Shown piece after piece: positions 1-9,762 of a stretch of DNA of 64,000 nt; position 1 is the stretch's first letter, and every line of letters starts with the position of its first letter. The DNA lies in the NCBI RefSeq assembly GCF_018446385.1, contig NC_056000.1, positions 78,502,688 to 78,566,687 of the forward strand, given 5' to 3'. The notes under the pieces are model-generated. The model was not told the origin of the DNA and did no database searches. It saw only the letters and a list, made by a program, of their open reading frames with translations. The position numbers and the translations under genes were made by a program. Source of the DNA: Zingiber officinale. Its lineage: Eukaryota > Streptophyta > Magnoliopsida > Zingiberales > Zingiberaceae.

Positions 1-1794
1 ACAAAAGGAAAACGAATGTGTGACCGACAAAGACACTAACTAAATTACCTGCAACCACCAGACGGGACTCCAAAATCCATATCGAAGGATACAATACCAA
101 GTTCACAAAACCAAAACATAATAGCGTTAGCAACCAAAACAAAAAAAAAAAACGAAACTATCCTCGAGTGTGTCGTGGGACTGGCAGCTAGGACTCTCCA
201 AGCATCCATGACTCATCTACCTGTTACCTGGCGAAAGAAAACCATTTTGCGGGGTGGTGAGTATTGGAACTCAGCGGGTAAGGAAAGAGATAGTGCATGA
301 ACATAACATATAACTAGAAAGTGAGCCAAGAGTATACAGTCTCATACAGAAATAGCAGATACTACAAAAGAACCAAAACAAATACTCATACCTGAAACCA
401 TATCCTAGACTAGGTATAGTAGGTCAGAACTGGTACTAATCTGCTACATTACTGTTCTTAACTACAGAGGTAATAAGCAAAGTATATACAAATTTCCAAT
501 GACTGGACATCTACAATGAGAATATATCTCAGCACAAGTGAGCATATCAGCATACGTGAACAACAACAGTAAGTAAGCAATAACAGCATATATGGACAGC
601 AGCCAAAGCAAATATAATAATAAACAATGTATGCACGGATGGTCACTCCCGCCCACCTCTCCGCACCACGACCCCTGTATGGTCGAGAGGCCGGGTCAGT
701 GACAGACTGTACACCACTCCAGCTACCACTCACACAAGTGGCCGAGGGGACAGTGCATAGTAGCTAACTAGCAACATCTGCGATGGGGTCCCTGCTGCTC
801 GTACTCCAGCTACCACTCACACAAGTGGCCGAGTGCGGCATGACAGGACAAGCGGCATCAACTCCAGCTACCACTCTCTCGAGTGGCCGAGGATGCGGCA
901 TGCATGCAATGACATGATGCAAACAATGCAACAGTCATCATATATATATAAGCAGAAACAGGTATGCTACATGAAGCCAGTATGCTCAACATAATATATA
1001 AATAAATAACAATCAAAGTATACAGACATGGTATCTAGTATCTGCTACTGATCATGGACAACGACAAGAGACTGCATAGATATGGAAACGAGTTTCTCAA
1101 AGATCATGTGGAAGTATCAAGCGCAGGAAAATAAGAGTGGAGTCAAGGTAAAATAGTCCTTATCCAAAAATAGTTCATGCACCAATTCAAAGAACTAAAA
1201 GAAAGCAAAGCAAGAAGTACCCGCCTTTATATGTAGATCATGTCAAATAGTCTCACGTCGAGACGCTCGTCCCGAATCAAAGTCCTGCAAATCGGATCAA
1301 TTAGGGCACGCGCGAGGAAGAAAGATTGATGGTTGTGGCTCGGCGATGGATTTGGGCGGCGCCGCATGAAGGTTCGAGGAGGAGGATTCGACCAAGGAGG
1401 AGAGGTTGGCGGTTGTGGCTCGCTCGCGTGAGGAAGGAGACCAGCGACGTCCGGAAACTCGAGAGGGGGAAGGAAATCGCCAGCTAGGGTGCGGTGGATC
1501 GCGAGTGGGAGAGGGGTTCGGCACAGAGGAGGTTCGGCGGTGTGGGAGGGCACGGGATTAAGATTTTATAACTTAGGGAAATTTTAATTAAACCCTAGAT
1601 AAGTTCCTCAATCAACTCCCATATCCGGGTATCTCGAACAGACTTTATCTAACTTAACCGATCCGCCCCTCTTAAACTCGTCATATAGGCTCTAATTAAA
1701 TCCAGAAAAATCTTCAAAAATTCCTAATAATTCCCATAAAATTATTTCCTCAAATAAGCTTATTATTTACTTATTAATTGTTCAGTATTTTACA
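1..1794 (-). mobile_element. LTR of a Tekay/Del-like Ty3-gypsy element, cut by window edge
   Basis: Read on the minus strand this begins at 1794 with TGTAAAATACTGAA, which closely matches the TGTAGAATACCGAA start of the complete solo LTR at 22939. The two share landmarks in the same order: an AT-rich start, a GC-rich leader (1297-1553 here), a stretch around 1220-1290 containing GGCGGGTACTT, and a TGAG..GGACTCACC-like motif near 250-280. Short repeats of CTCCAGCTACCACTC occur at about 717, 804 and 861. The proline-rich translations of the GC-rich part look like leader sequence, not genes. The other LTR end and any internal region lie outside the window. Lineage is inferred from size and ends only. 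Confidence 0.7.
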
Positions 1795-2010
1795 GTTTGA
1801 CGTTATACAACAAGCCCAACAATCTGACTTTGCATTCAGGAGTGATTCCGCTTTACATTAGGCTTGGTCTAGTCAGTCGGACTTGCGCCTCCTTCGATTA
1901 GACTTGAAGAAGAGGCTTGTGATGTTGATGTATCTTAGGGACCTAGGAGGAATTAGGGAGGGGGAGAGGGCATTTTTGTCATTCCACTATTTAGGGCTTT
2001 AAAGGCACAC
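1795..2010 (+). repeat. Remnant of a gypsy PPT and LTR start
   Basis: The segment around 1870-1935 (TAGACTTGAAGAAGAGGCTTG followed by TGATGTTGATGTAT) resembles 26850-26910, where a purine tract precedes a Tat-type LTR start TGATACGATGTAT. I read it as an old polypurine tract and the first about 90 bp of a 3' LTR, interrupted at 2011 by a solo copia LTR. No coding region is seen. Confidence 0.4.
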
Positions 2011-3333
2011 TGTTCATTAGGAAAAGGAGGGGGAGAGGGGGGTGAATAGCGCTCGTGGCTTTTACTTTCGTTTCGGAAGACTGAGAGTAAAATGTAGCGG
2101 AATAATAAAACAAATACACAAACACCAAGATTTACTTGGTTTGAAGCTTGGGGCGACTCCTACTCCAAGGCCCACGCTCATTGAACGTTTATTTTGGGCA
2201 ATCACTATTAGCAAAGAAAATTCGTTACAATTTAAGTACAATAATAGAGCAGTAGTAAAATCTATACCGACAACAAAAAATAATAAGTTTAAAGCTCTTG
2301 GTCATCGGGGTCTTACTATAAGTTTTCTGGATCATCTTTTGAGCAGCACGGAGAAGACATATTGCTATTTAGTTGTTGTTCTTTGCTGCTGCTCGAGACC
2401 TGCTTATAAAGCTCGTGGAGGGCGCCCTCAACAACATGGAGAGCACCCTCATATGTGTCGAATCCGGAGCGTGGATGAGCTCCGACTCGGTCACAGCCTA
2501 TTCGCCTGTGGGCGCCCTTAACCTCCATGAGGGCGCCCTCGCACTAGGTCCAGGGTGCCCTCAAGCTCCATGAGGGTGCCCTCGTGCCAGTGTCCAGGGT
2601 GCTCTCAAGCTCCATGAGGGCGCCCTCGCGCCAAGCTGCGAGGCAGTCTCCGCATACAACCCGAGGTGCCTCCAAGCTCCATGGAGGGCACCTCAGGTAC
2701 TGCTCATCCGAGATAAAGTTGTCCAATTTGCTTCCTGCAAGATACGTTAGTCCAACAAACCAACTATACCATGCAAAACAAAGTTAGCACAATATAGACA
2801 TGTAAAATAAAGTATTTGACAGCCATCGGACTGTCCGGTTCTGACTTCGGATTTCCGATCGGAAACCCTAGGTCGAACCGGCGCCTACTGTTCCCTCACC
2901 GGGGAACACACCCTCACCTACTCCACTTAGGAGAGTTTACCTGTTGCAGTCGATCCTCCAGATCAACTGGACTTTTGTTCAGCGCCCGAAGCTCCAAGAC
3001 TTTCCGCTAGACGTTCGCTCCAAGGCTCGCCCAATCTTTCACCTGGTTCGCGACACCAGGACTTTCCACTTAGAGTCCTCGATTATAGGACTTTTGCCCG
3101 AAACCCTCGACCCGCCAATACGTTCCACATACGGTTACCACCCCCTAAGACCTAGGATTACCACCCCTTAGGGGGTTCCACCTGTCTAACCGTAGTTAGG
3201 ACTTTTGCCTAAGTACAATTAGGACTTTCCTGCAAGCTCATTCAACCACATCAGATCACAAATAACTTTAACTTTGAACCCTTTGCCATTATCAAAACTT
3301 AGGTTTGATCGTCGGATGTTTTCCACACCAACA
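2011..3333 (-). mobile_element. Solo LTR of a SIRE-like copia element
   Basis: It starts TGTTCATTAGG and ends CACACCAACA, i.e. TG...CA. The flanking pentamers CACAC (2006-2010) and GACAC (3334-3338) match at 4 of 5 positions and are a likely target duplication. Near the left end is GGGGGGTGAATAGC, the same motif found in the LTRs at 3730 and 61563, so orientation is taken as minus. The middle (2400-2690) repeats GAGGGCGCCCTC-type palindromes in a degenerate tandem array. About 3045-3240 holds several short inverted repeats followed by GGACTTT, like the hairpin array at 4970-5445. No internal region or second LTR adjoins it. Confidence 0.7.
3045..3240. repeat. Short hairpin array in solo LTR
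   Basis: Successive inverted repeats such as CCTGG/CCAGG, TAAC/GTTA and CCTAA/TTAGG are each followed by GGACTTT. They are fewer and less regular than in the array at 4970-5445, but built the same way. See the finding on covarying hairpins. Confidence 0.6.
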
Positions 3334-3729
3334 GACACCACTTGTGCTGCCTCCATCGTCGGCCACGCTAGCCCCTCGCTGCCTCTGGCATTACCTTCCT
3401 CGTCGACCACTATCCACCTTCGTGGCCTATTGCCTTCTCCCTCATGACGATAACCTCCCTTCTACTTTTTCTTGGGATGCCTCCACTACGAACGTCGCTG
3501 ACCACGCCACCAGCGATGACATCTGCTCCTCTGTCCTTGCGTCCAGCCCCTAGCCTCTCTTCGGTGGCCAGGTCGCTTCCCTCTACACACCGACGTCGCC
3601 TCCCTCTCCTTACTCGCGACGATAGAACCTCCATCTCTCTATTCTGGCGTCCACAGTCGTCGCTGGTAGCTTTCTCACCAACACTATTTCCGTCTCACAC
3701 ACGCAGCTGCTCCCGGCGTCGCCTCCCTC
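3334..3729. other. GC-rich remnant split by two retrotransposon insertions
   Basis: This GC-rich, proline- and serine-coding-looking stretch is bounded by a solo LTR on the left and the gag-only element on the right, and continues at 11650. Open frames are low complexity and share no recognisable domain. It may be the leader of an old LTR. No gene is called. Confidence 0.4.
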
Positions 3730-4324
3730 TATTGGGACCGATATGCTCGCTAGGGGAGGGGGTGAATAGCGTTTCGTCGCTTCGTCGGTTGCTTTGTCTT
3801 GATAATATGAAGCGGAATACTAATACAAACATAACCAACACTAACTCCAGGATTTACTTGGTATCCACCTCAAGAAGATGTGACTAATCCAAGGATCCAC
3901 ACACCGAGCACACACCTCCACTATGAAACACTCCTTCTCGGTTGCAGCCGAAGGCGGAGAAACCTTACACCAACACCTCACAACAAGAGTCACTCAAACA
4001 AGAAGAAAATACACAGGTGTAAAAAAGAAAACCTCTCCTTACTTGATCTTGCTGATGTAGGTTGCCTCTTGAACCTTGGAGATGCACTCCAAGAGCCTTC
4101 AAGAACTAGCAGTGAAGATCTGAAAGCTCGCGTGAAGAATCGCAGAAAAATCGCAAGAGAAATCGCAAAGATCTGGCAGGAAGAAGAACGCAAAGTTCTG
4201 GCGAAGAAAACGCTCCGTCCAGGCTTTATACAGTGCTCCTAATCGATCCGAATTAGTTTCAATCGATTGTCACATCACATCTGCACAATCCCAGCCGTCC
4301 ATTGCTCGTTTCCTGCTCAACGGT

Positions 4325-4615
4325 CACTTCCCAATCGATCGACCGATCGATTGGGACCATCTAAATCGATCGGTCGATCGATTCAAACTCATTCTGTGCT
4401 CTCGCGTCCGCGCGAGAGCTTCTCCTCCCCAATCGATCGACCGATCGATTGGTAGATCCCAATCGATCGCCCGATTGATTGGGAAAGCTTCTGTGCTTGC
4501 AAGTAATGCTCCCAATCGATCGGTCGATCGATTGGAGTCATCCCACACTCGCAACACACTCCAATCGATCGACCGATCGATTGGACACAGGTCCAATCGA
4601 TCGACCGATCAATTG
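4325..4615. repeat. Cluster of ATCGATCG palindromes
   Basis: Seven near-perfect palindromes of 20-26 bp built on ATCGATCGACCGATCGAT recur at about 4333, 4364, 4431, 4460, 4513, 4562 and 4592, with unrelated spacers of 10-50 bp. Each arm is self-complementary and could form a hairpin in RNA or single-stranded DNA. The spurious open frames through here read as repeats of SIGRSIG or DRSIDW and are not genes. A related cluster is in the other LTR. Confidence 0.85.
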
Positions 4616-4969
4616 AACACCCTGAACTTACCTCAAACTCAAGTTCAAGGTCCCAAACCCAACTCCTGGTCAACCATGACCTATTGGGTATCCATGCCTA
4701 GCATTTGGCCAACACCCGACTGACCTCGAACTAGCCTTCTAGCCTCCTCCATCAGCCTTACGTCCCTCAGATATCTCTCATCCTTCACGCCATGCCTTCA
4801 GGAGCTTCCTTCAGCCTCATCCTAGTTGTCGTATTATACACCACACTCGATCAACCTCGAACTAGCCTTCTAGCCTCCTCCATCAGCCTTGCGTCCCTCG
4901 GATATCTCCCATCCTTCACGCCTTGCCTTCAGGAGCTTCCTTCGGCCTCATCCTAGTTATCGAGTTCTC

Positions 4970-5445
4970 TTTGCCAAGTTACACTAGGACTTACCTTGCC
5001 AAGACCCCATGCTTGGACTTTCAACCTTTGCTAAGATCACACTTGGACTTTCCCAATTGCCTGGCTCCTCACCAGGACTTTCTCCCTTTGCCAAGATCAC
5101 ACTTGGACTTTTCAATTGTCTGATCTCACTTATCAGGACTTTCACCACTAAGTCTAGTCAACACTAACCTACTTGGATTTTCACTCTTGCCAACCTTCCT
5201 GTTGGACTTACCTTTGCCTAATCTCCAATTAGGACTTTCTTATTGCCTAAACTCCAGTTAGGACTTCTCCACTGTCTAACCTCCAGTTAGGACTTCACCA
5301 CTGCCTAACCTCTAGTTAAGACTTCACCATTACCTAATCTCCAGTTAGGACTTCACCACTGCCTAACCTCTAGTTAGGACTTCTTCACTGCCTAACCTCC
5401 AGTTAGGACTTCTAGACACCTAACTTCCAGTTAGGACTTACCCAG
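4970..5445. repeat. Tandem array of about 16 short hairpins
   Basis: Units of about 28-34 bp each hold a 5-6 bp inverted repeat with a 5-8 nt loop, followed by GGACTT. Stems differ between units yet stay paired: CCAAG/CTTGG (4999-5003 with 5012-5016), CCTGG/CCAGG (5060-5064 with 5072-5076), CTGAT/ATCAG (5120-5124 with 5132-5136), CCAAC/GTTGG (5190-5194 with 5201-5205), CCTAAT/ATTAGG (5217-5222 with 5228-5233), then several CCTAAC/GTTAGG units to about 5440. Function is unknown. Confidence 0.8.
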
Positions 5446-5635
5446 TGAAGTCTCCTGTCATCCCTGACCTACTTGACTTGTCTTCTTCTCAACCTGGTCA
5501 ACTCTTTGACCATCTCCACAACCGGATGATTGCCCTAGCAATCTCCATACATTGTCAAACATCAAAACTCAAATCTTGACTCAACTCAAGCTTAGTCAAA
5601 CTGGTCAAACTTGACCTAGGAAAATTGCCCCAACA

Positions 5636-5650
5636 ATCTCCCCCTTTTTT
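5636..5650 (-). promoter_or_regulatory. Polypurine tract of gag-only element
   Basis: On the minus strand this reads AAAAAAGGGGGAGAT directly against the TGTTGGGG start of the 3' LTR. That is the expected position for the plus-strand primer of reverse transcription. Confidence 0.85.
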
Positions 5651-7903
5651 ATGTTTGACAATCCTTCTTAGTTAATACCTCTAAGTTAGGCTAAATCTCA
5701 TAGCCTTAACTTTTCCATGAGAAAGTATGAATGAAGGCCTAACTTAACCTTCAATTCTCCCCCTTTGTCACATATCAAAAATAGAAAACAACTCTTCCCC
5801 ATAAGAGTTAACCTCAAAATGAAGATCACATACCCTTCATTATCTCCAAGGGGTTTGGAATGGTTAACGAGACTCGAAGTGACTTGAAGTGCTGAAATCA
5901 GACTTTTCCAGTCAAAATCAGACTTCCCAATCGATTGAAGTTGGGACTCAATCGATTGAAATCACTTCAATCGATCCATTGATCGATTCCGCAAGCTACT
6001 ACTCGCAGAAATTCCCTCTGAATTGATCGATTGATCGATCCAGACTAGGTCAATCGATCGGCTGATCGATTCACTACCCTTATGTTCGCGGGAATTGACT
6101 TCCCAATCGATCGGCTGATCGATCGAACCCATCCCAATCGATCAGCTGATCGATTGGGTTTCTGATTTCCTGAAATTCAATTTCAGCGAAATTCAGAAAC
6201 CCCCCAAAAATTCTATAAAATTCTAAAAATCATGAAAATTTATGTAGACATTATTTACGGTATACTTTATCAAGGAAAAATAATTTTCTATGAAAATACT
6301 TCTTATTTTCAAATATTGACACAAATTTGAAAACTTGTAAAAACTTTAGTGTTTTCTTCAAGTTTGTGTCTCTATTCAATGATGATCACTATTAAAAGAT
6401 AGTCTTCACTAAGATTTTCCAAAAGCATTTTAAAATCATTTTCAAAATGAATATCCAATCATGTTCTTTAGGCTCAATGCACATGACTTGTACATTAGCT
6501 TTCCCATTAATTGGAAGACACATAACTATGTGTTTTGATGAACCTAAAACTCAACAAGATGCACTAAATCAACATCTTGAGTTTTGTTCATCATCCTAAC
6601 ATCTCACTTGTATCTAATGTGTACCAAAACGCATACAAGTCACCTTATGATTTTTTATGAGATGTAAATTTGGTTTTGCCCTAAACTAAGGAATCATGTA
6701 TCTCTATCTAGGCATTGTAAAATTCATGATCATCCATCTAGGATGTCATTTGGTATGTTCCCACTTATTGGGACACTTCCATTCATAATAAATGCTTTTT
6801 GTCCTTAATTATAAGGAAATTGACATAATGCATGATGATTAATGACATACATCAAAATAAACAATTTTCAAAAGAAAAGCATGCTATAGCTACATGATGT
6901 ATGTATGACATGACATGATATTTTTACGTTTTTCATAATAAAAATGAATGCAACGCATGATGTCATAACATATGATAGACAATCAATCATGTCATTTTAG
7001 CATAAATAAAATATGTCTAGATAGGTTATCTAAGCATCATTAATCCTATGTTAAACCTTAAGATTTAATCATAAATTGCCAATTTCTTGAAGAAATGTCA
7101 AAACCCAACTTGACATTTCTTTTACCCTTTTCTATTTGTGCCAGTTGAGATTAAAAATTCAATCCTCAAATTTTTTGTTTGACACAAATTACTCCTCTTA
7201 AAGATTAAATGTTGAGACTTAAGATTTAGATTTGCTCTTAGTTCCTTAAGAACATATTAACATCTCAACTAGACATTTTTTATCCTTTTTCCAAGTGTGC
7301 CAACTTACCCTTGATGTGATTCCTCAAGGTTTAGCACAACTTTTTACTCTTCCAAAGAGTAAATATCTTACATTAGGACTTAGATTTTCTTTTAATTACC
7401 CTAAGGCTTTCCCAATTGTGCCAAGTTAAATTAAATTCAATTTTCTTAGGTTTTGGCACATGTTAATCTTTCCAAGAGTAACAATTTGAATTAAGGTTTA
7501 CATTTCCCTTAAATCCATAAGAAAATGCCAAATTCTCAATTTGACATTTCTTTTGATTCTCTCAAGTGTGTCAATTTAACCTAATTTCAAATCCTTACAC
7601 TTGACACCTTTTTTCCCTTCAAGGCTTAATCACTTTTGATTAAAGTATGAGTTTTCTCTTAATTCCTTAAGAAAGTATCAAAATTCTAACTCAAATTTTC
7701 TTATACTTTTCTTAAGTATGCCAATTTAGATTGAGTTCAACTCTTCAAATTTTGGCACATATATCACTCTTTCAAAAAGTAGTCTGATAATCCTTTTCAT
7801 TTTCGAAGGTTAACAATAACCTTGAAAATGCTCTCAAGTGTCAACTTTCCCAAGGTTGGATTAACTACCTTTCCAAAAAGGAGTTGACACTCTCTAAACC
7901 CAT
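5651..7903. other. Non-coding interior of gag-only element (pol absent)
   Basis: No pol motif appears in any frame. 5930-6165 holds a further cluster of ATCGAT-type palindromes (for example around 5995, 6025, 6055, 6110 and 6140). 6180-7080 is AT-rich and featureless. 7080-7892 is a degenerate repeat of two alternating hairpins, listed separately. Confidence 0.7.
7080..7892. repeat. Degenerate repeat of alternating hairpins
   Basis: Two kinds of inverted repeat alternate. One has stem AGAAATGTCAA paired with TTGACATTTCT (7091-7101 with 7110-7120, 11 bp). The other brackets a 25-40 nt loop: TGTGCCAA/TTGGCACA (7417-7424 with 7453-7460), GTGTCAA/TTGACAC (7568-7574 with 7601-7607), AGTGTCAACT/AGTTGACACT (7837-7846 with 7882-7891). 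Less perfect copies are near 7138, 7304 and 7717. The stem bases change together, so pairing is kept. Confidence 0.6.
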
Positions 7904-8278
7904 CTAGGGTGTAAAGAATATGCTCCTAGGAACCCAAAACCTATTGGTGCTCCTTGGATGCTCTAGGTACTCACTAGGGATGACTTCTCTAGATACCTTC
8001 CTAAGGACTTTTCTAGGCTTCTTAGAAGCCTTGGTCACTTCTACTAGGTCAACTCTAGAGATTGCTTCCCTTGTAACCTTCTTTGTGACTTTATTAGGCC
8101 TTTTTGGAGCCTTAGTCACCTTTACTAGATCAACTTTAGGGATGACCTCCCTTGTGACCTTCTTTGTGACTTTGTTAGACTTCTTGGAAGTCTTGGTCAC
8201 ATTGCTCTTGCCAAAAGACCCTTTAGGGATTCCTTCCCTAGTATCTTTGACTTGACCTCTAAACCTAGGTTGGTCCAA
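7904..8278 (-). pseudogene. Distal gag tail with 27-residue basic repeats
   Basis: This reading frame overlaps the end of the main gag frame (8197-9693) and is probably its continuation after a frameshift between about 8200 and 8278. It encodes three tandem repeats of about 27 residues, rich in lysine and typified by KVTREVIPKVDL followed by VKVTKAPKRPNK. After them comes a short tail containing NRFWVPRS, which I associate with the segment just before the protease in SIRE-like polyproteins. It stops there and nothing resembling a protease follows. The 81-bp period is visible in the DNA as repeats of a segment containing CCCTTGTGACCTTCTTTGTG. Function is unknown; nucleic-acid binding by the basic repeats is only a guess. 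Confidence 0.6.
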
Positions 8279-9693
8279 TAGCTATATGGAACTATATGAA
8301 AGGAAGTTACATCCTTTTTGACTTTAGATTTGTATCCCAAACCTCTATAGTCATTGGATGACTCTTGTCTAGACTTTCCTAGGTTAAGCTCATTTTGACC
8401 CTTAAGCATATTTTTCATTTTTGCTAGGGTTCTTTCTAAGTTATCAAGTCTTGATCTCAAGACTTGGTTCTCCGTCATTAAATCCATATATTTGGATTTT
8501 TCTTGACCCCTATGAGCATTTCTATATTTAGGCATATATCTATAATCCTTAGAGTTATTGCCTAAATTATTGTCTACCTTCCTAACCTTACGTGTGGTAG
8601 TTCTAGCATGAGGAGGAATATATTTTCCCTTAACACTATCATGCTTCCTACTTTCATGATAATTTGCATTAAAATGATAAGTGTTATTTCTAACATGTAT
8701 TTTATCATGACTAAAAGGAATTGCACTATTAAAGGTTACCTCGGGTTTACTTTTAGAAGCTCCCCCTAAATGTGTGCTTCCTCTAATCACCTTGGTTGAC
8801 TTCTTCCCTTTAGGACATTGACTTCGGTAATGCCCTCTTTGATTGCAAGAGAAACACACAATGTGCTCCTTGCTTCTCTTTATTGTGGGGTTGGTCTCCT
8901 TGAGCTTTTCTTTGCCCTTTGTTTCTACTTGGCCCATCTTCTTGGCCAATTTGGGATATTTGCTCTTGTAGTGCCCATGCTCCCTACACTCAAAGCAAAT
9001 GATATGTTTTTTATCTGTAATAATTGAAATCTTTATACCTTTACTTGTAGGGTTGATGCTTGATCCTCCATATGATTTTTCTTGCAATGTAGAGATGACA
9101 TCATCTTCTATTTCTTCCTCTTCACTTGAGTATGTGGACTCTTCCACTTCTTCATCTATTGAGGATGTGGAAGATCTCTCCTCTTCCACCTCTTCCTTTT
9201 CCTCCTCGAATGTTGACTTCTTGTCAACATCGGATTGTATCTTTTCTTCCTCATCTTCTTCCGATGATGACCTCGTGTCAATATCGGATCGGTCCTTCTC
9301 TTCTTGGACTAATGAGCGCTTCTCCTTGGGTTCTTCCGCTCCTTGGACTTGTGTAGGGTCTTCATGATAGGCAATGATCTTTTTCCAAAGATCACTGACA
9401 TTTGTGGTTTCACCTACACTCAACAAAATATTAGAAAGTAGTAAATTATGCAAAATTCTCATTACCTTCTTGTCCGCCTCCGATTGCTCTCGTTGCTCTT
9501 CGGTCCAATGCCGAGGTCGGAGTCGTTTACCTTTCTTGTCCGTAGGAGCTTCAAATGGGTCACTCAAGACAACCCATTGGTTCCAATCCATTTGGAACCA
9601 TGTCTCCAGCTGATTCCTCCAAAAGGTGAAGTCTTCCTTGTCGTATTGCGGAGGAATCCGGATGTCCCATCCAAGTAGACCTCCCAAGTCCAT
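8197..9693 (-). CDS. Gag-like protein of non-autonomous copia element
   Basis: This 498-residue open frame is the nucleocapsid/capsid-type protein of the gag-only element. The first about 115 residues resemble the UBN2-type capsid domain of plant copia elements (FTFWRNQLETWFQ near the start, ILHNLLL and LWKKIIAYH further on). A long acidic Glu/Ser tract follows (about residues 135-215). Two zinc knuckles come next: the first reads CFECREHGHYKSKY, so its last cysteine is tyrosine; the second, CFSCNQRGHYRSQC, is a complete C-X2-C-X4-H-X4-C. A short leucine-rich coiled-coil stretch (LRSRLDNLERTL) lies near residue 425. The ATG lies only about 55 bp downstream of the primer-binding site, which supports this start. 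An intact frame in a pol-less element suggests selection for cis-acting Gag, or simply youth. Confidence 0.75.
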   Translation of the reverse strand: MDLGGLLGWDIRIPPQYDKEDFTFWRNQLETWFQMDWNQWVVLSDPFEAPTDKKGKRLRPRHWTEEQREQSEADKKVMRILHNLLLSNILLSVGETTNVSDLWKKIIAYHEDPTQVQGAEEPKEKRSLVQEEKDRSDIDTRSSSEEDEEEKIQSDVDKKSTFEEEKEEVEEERSSTSSIDEEVEESTYSSEEEEIEDDVISTLQEKSYGGSSINPTSKGIKISIITDKKHIICFECREHGHYKSKYPKLAKKMGQVETKGKEKLKETNPTIKRSKEHIVCFSCNQRGHYRSQCPKGKKSTKVIRGSTHLGGASKSKPEVTFNSAIPFSHDKIHVRNNTYHFNANYHESRKHDSVKGKYIPPHARTTTRKVRKVDNNLGNNSKDYRYMPKYRNAHRGQEKSKYMDLMTENQVLRSRLDNLERTLAKMKNMLKGQNELNLGKSRQESSNDYRGLGYKSKVKKDVTSFHIVPYSYWTNLGLEVKSKILGKESLKGLLARAM

Positions 9694-9748
9694 CTTCTTC
9701 CTCTAGCTTCTTGCTCTCTTGGCGGTTAGTCCGTAGAAGAGCGATCTC

Positions 9749-9760
9749 GCTTTGATACCA
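9749..9760 (-). promoter_or_regulatory. Primer-binding site (initiator-Met tRNA type)
   Basis: On the minus strand it reads TGGTATCAAAGC, one base different from the common plant TGGTATCAGAGC site, and sits 2 nt from the LTR end at 9763. It fixes 9763-11644 as the 5' LTR. Confidence 0.9.
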
Positions 9761-9762
9761 AT

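Larger units (their letters stand above)
3730..5635 (-). repeat. 3' LTR of gag-only element
   Basis: It aligns along its whole length with 9763-11644. The left terminal dinucleotide is TA where the partner has TG, a single mutation of the expected TG/CA ends; the right end is GCCCCAACA in both. It contains the palindrome cluster (4325-4615) and the hairpin array (4970-5445). Confidence 0.9.

Noticed and set aside
1227-1553. Proline-rich 108-codon minus-strand frame
   Set aside because: It is in the GC-rich leader of an LTR with a counterpart in the solo LTR (23150-23600); no domain.
2042-2521. 159-codon plus-strand frame
   Set aside because: Lies wholly inside a solo copia LTR; low-complexity and not conserved in phase.
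4267-4723. Overlapping open frames on both strands reading SIGRSIG, DRSIDW and NRSTDRLG
   Set aside because: They are produced by the ATCGATCG palindromes of the LTR, occur on both strands, and recur in the other LTR at 10290-10628.
8999-9367. Serine-rich 122-codon plus-strand frame
   Set aside because: Shadow of the acidic Glu/Ser tract of the minus-strand gag.
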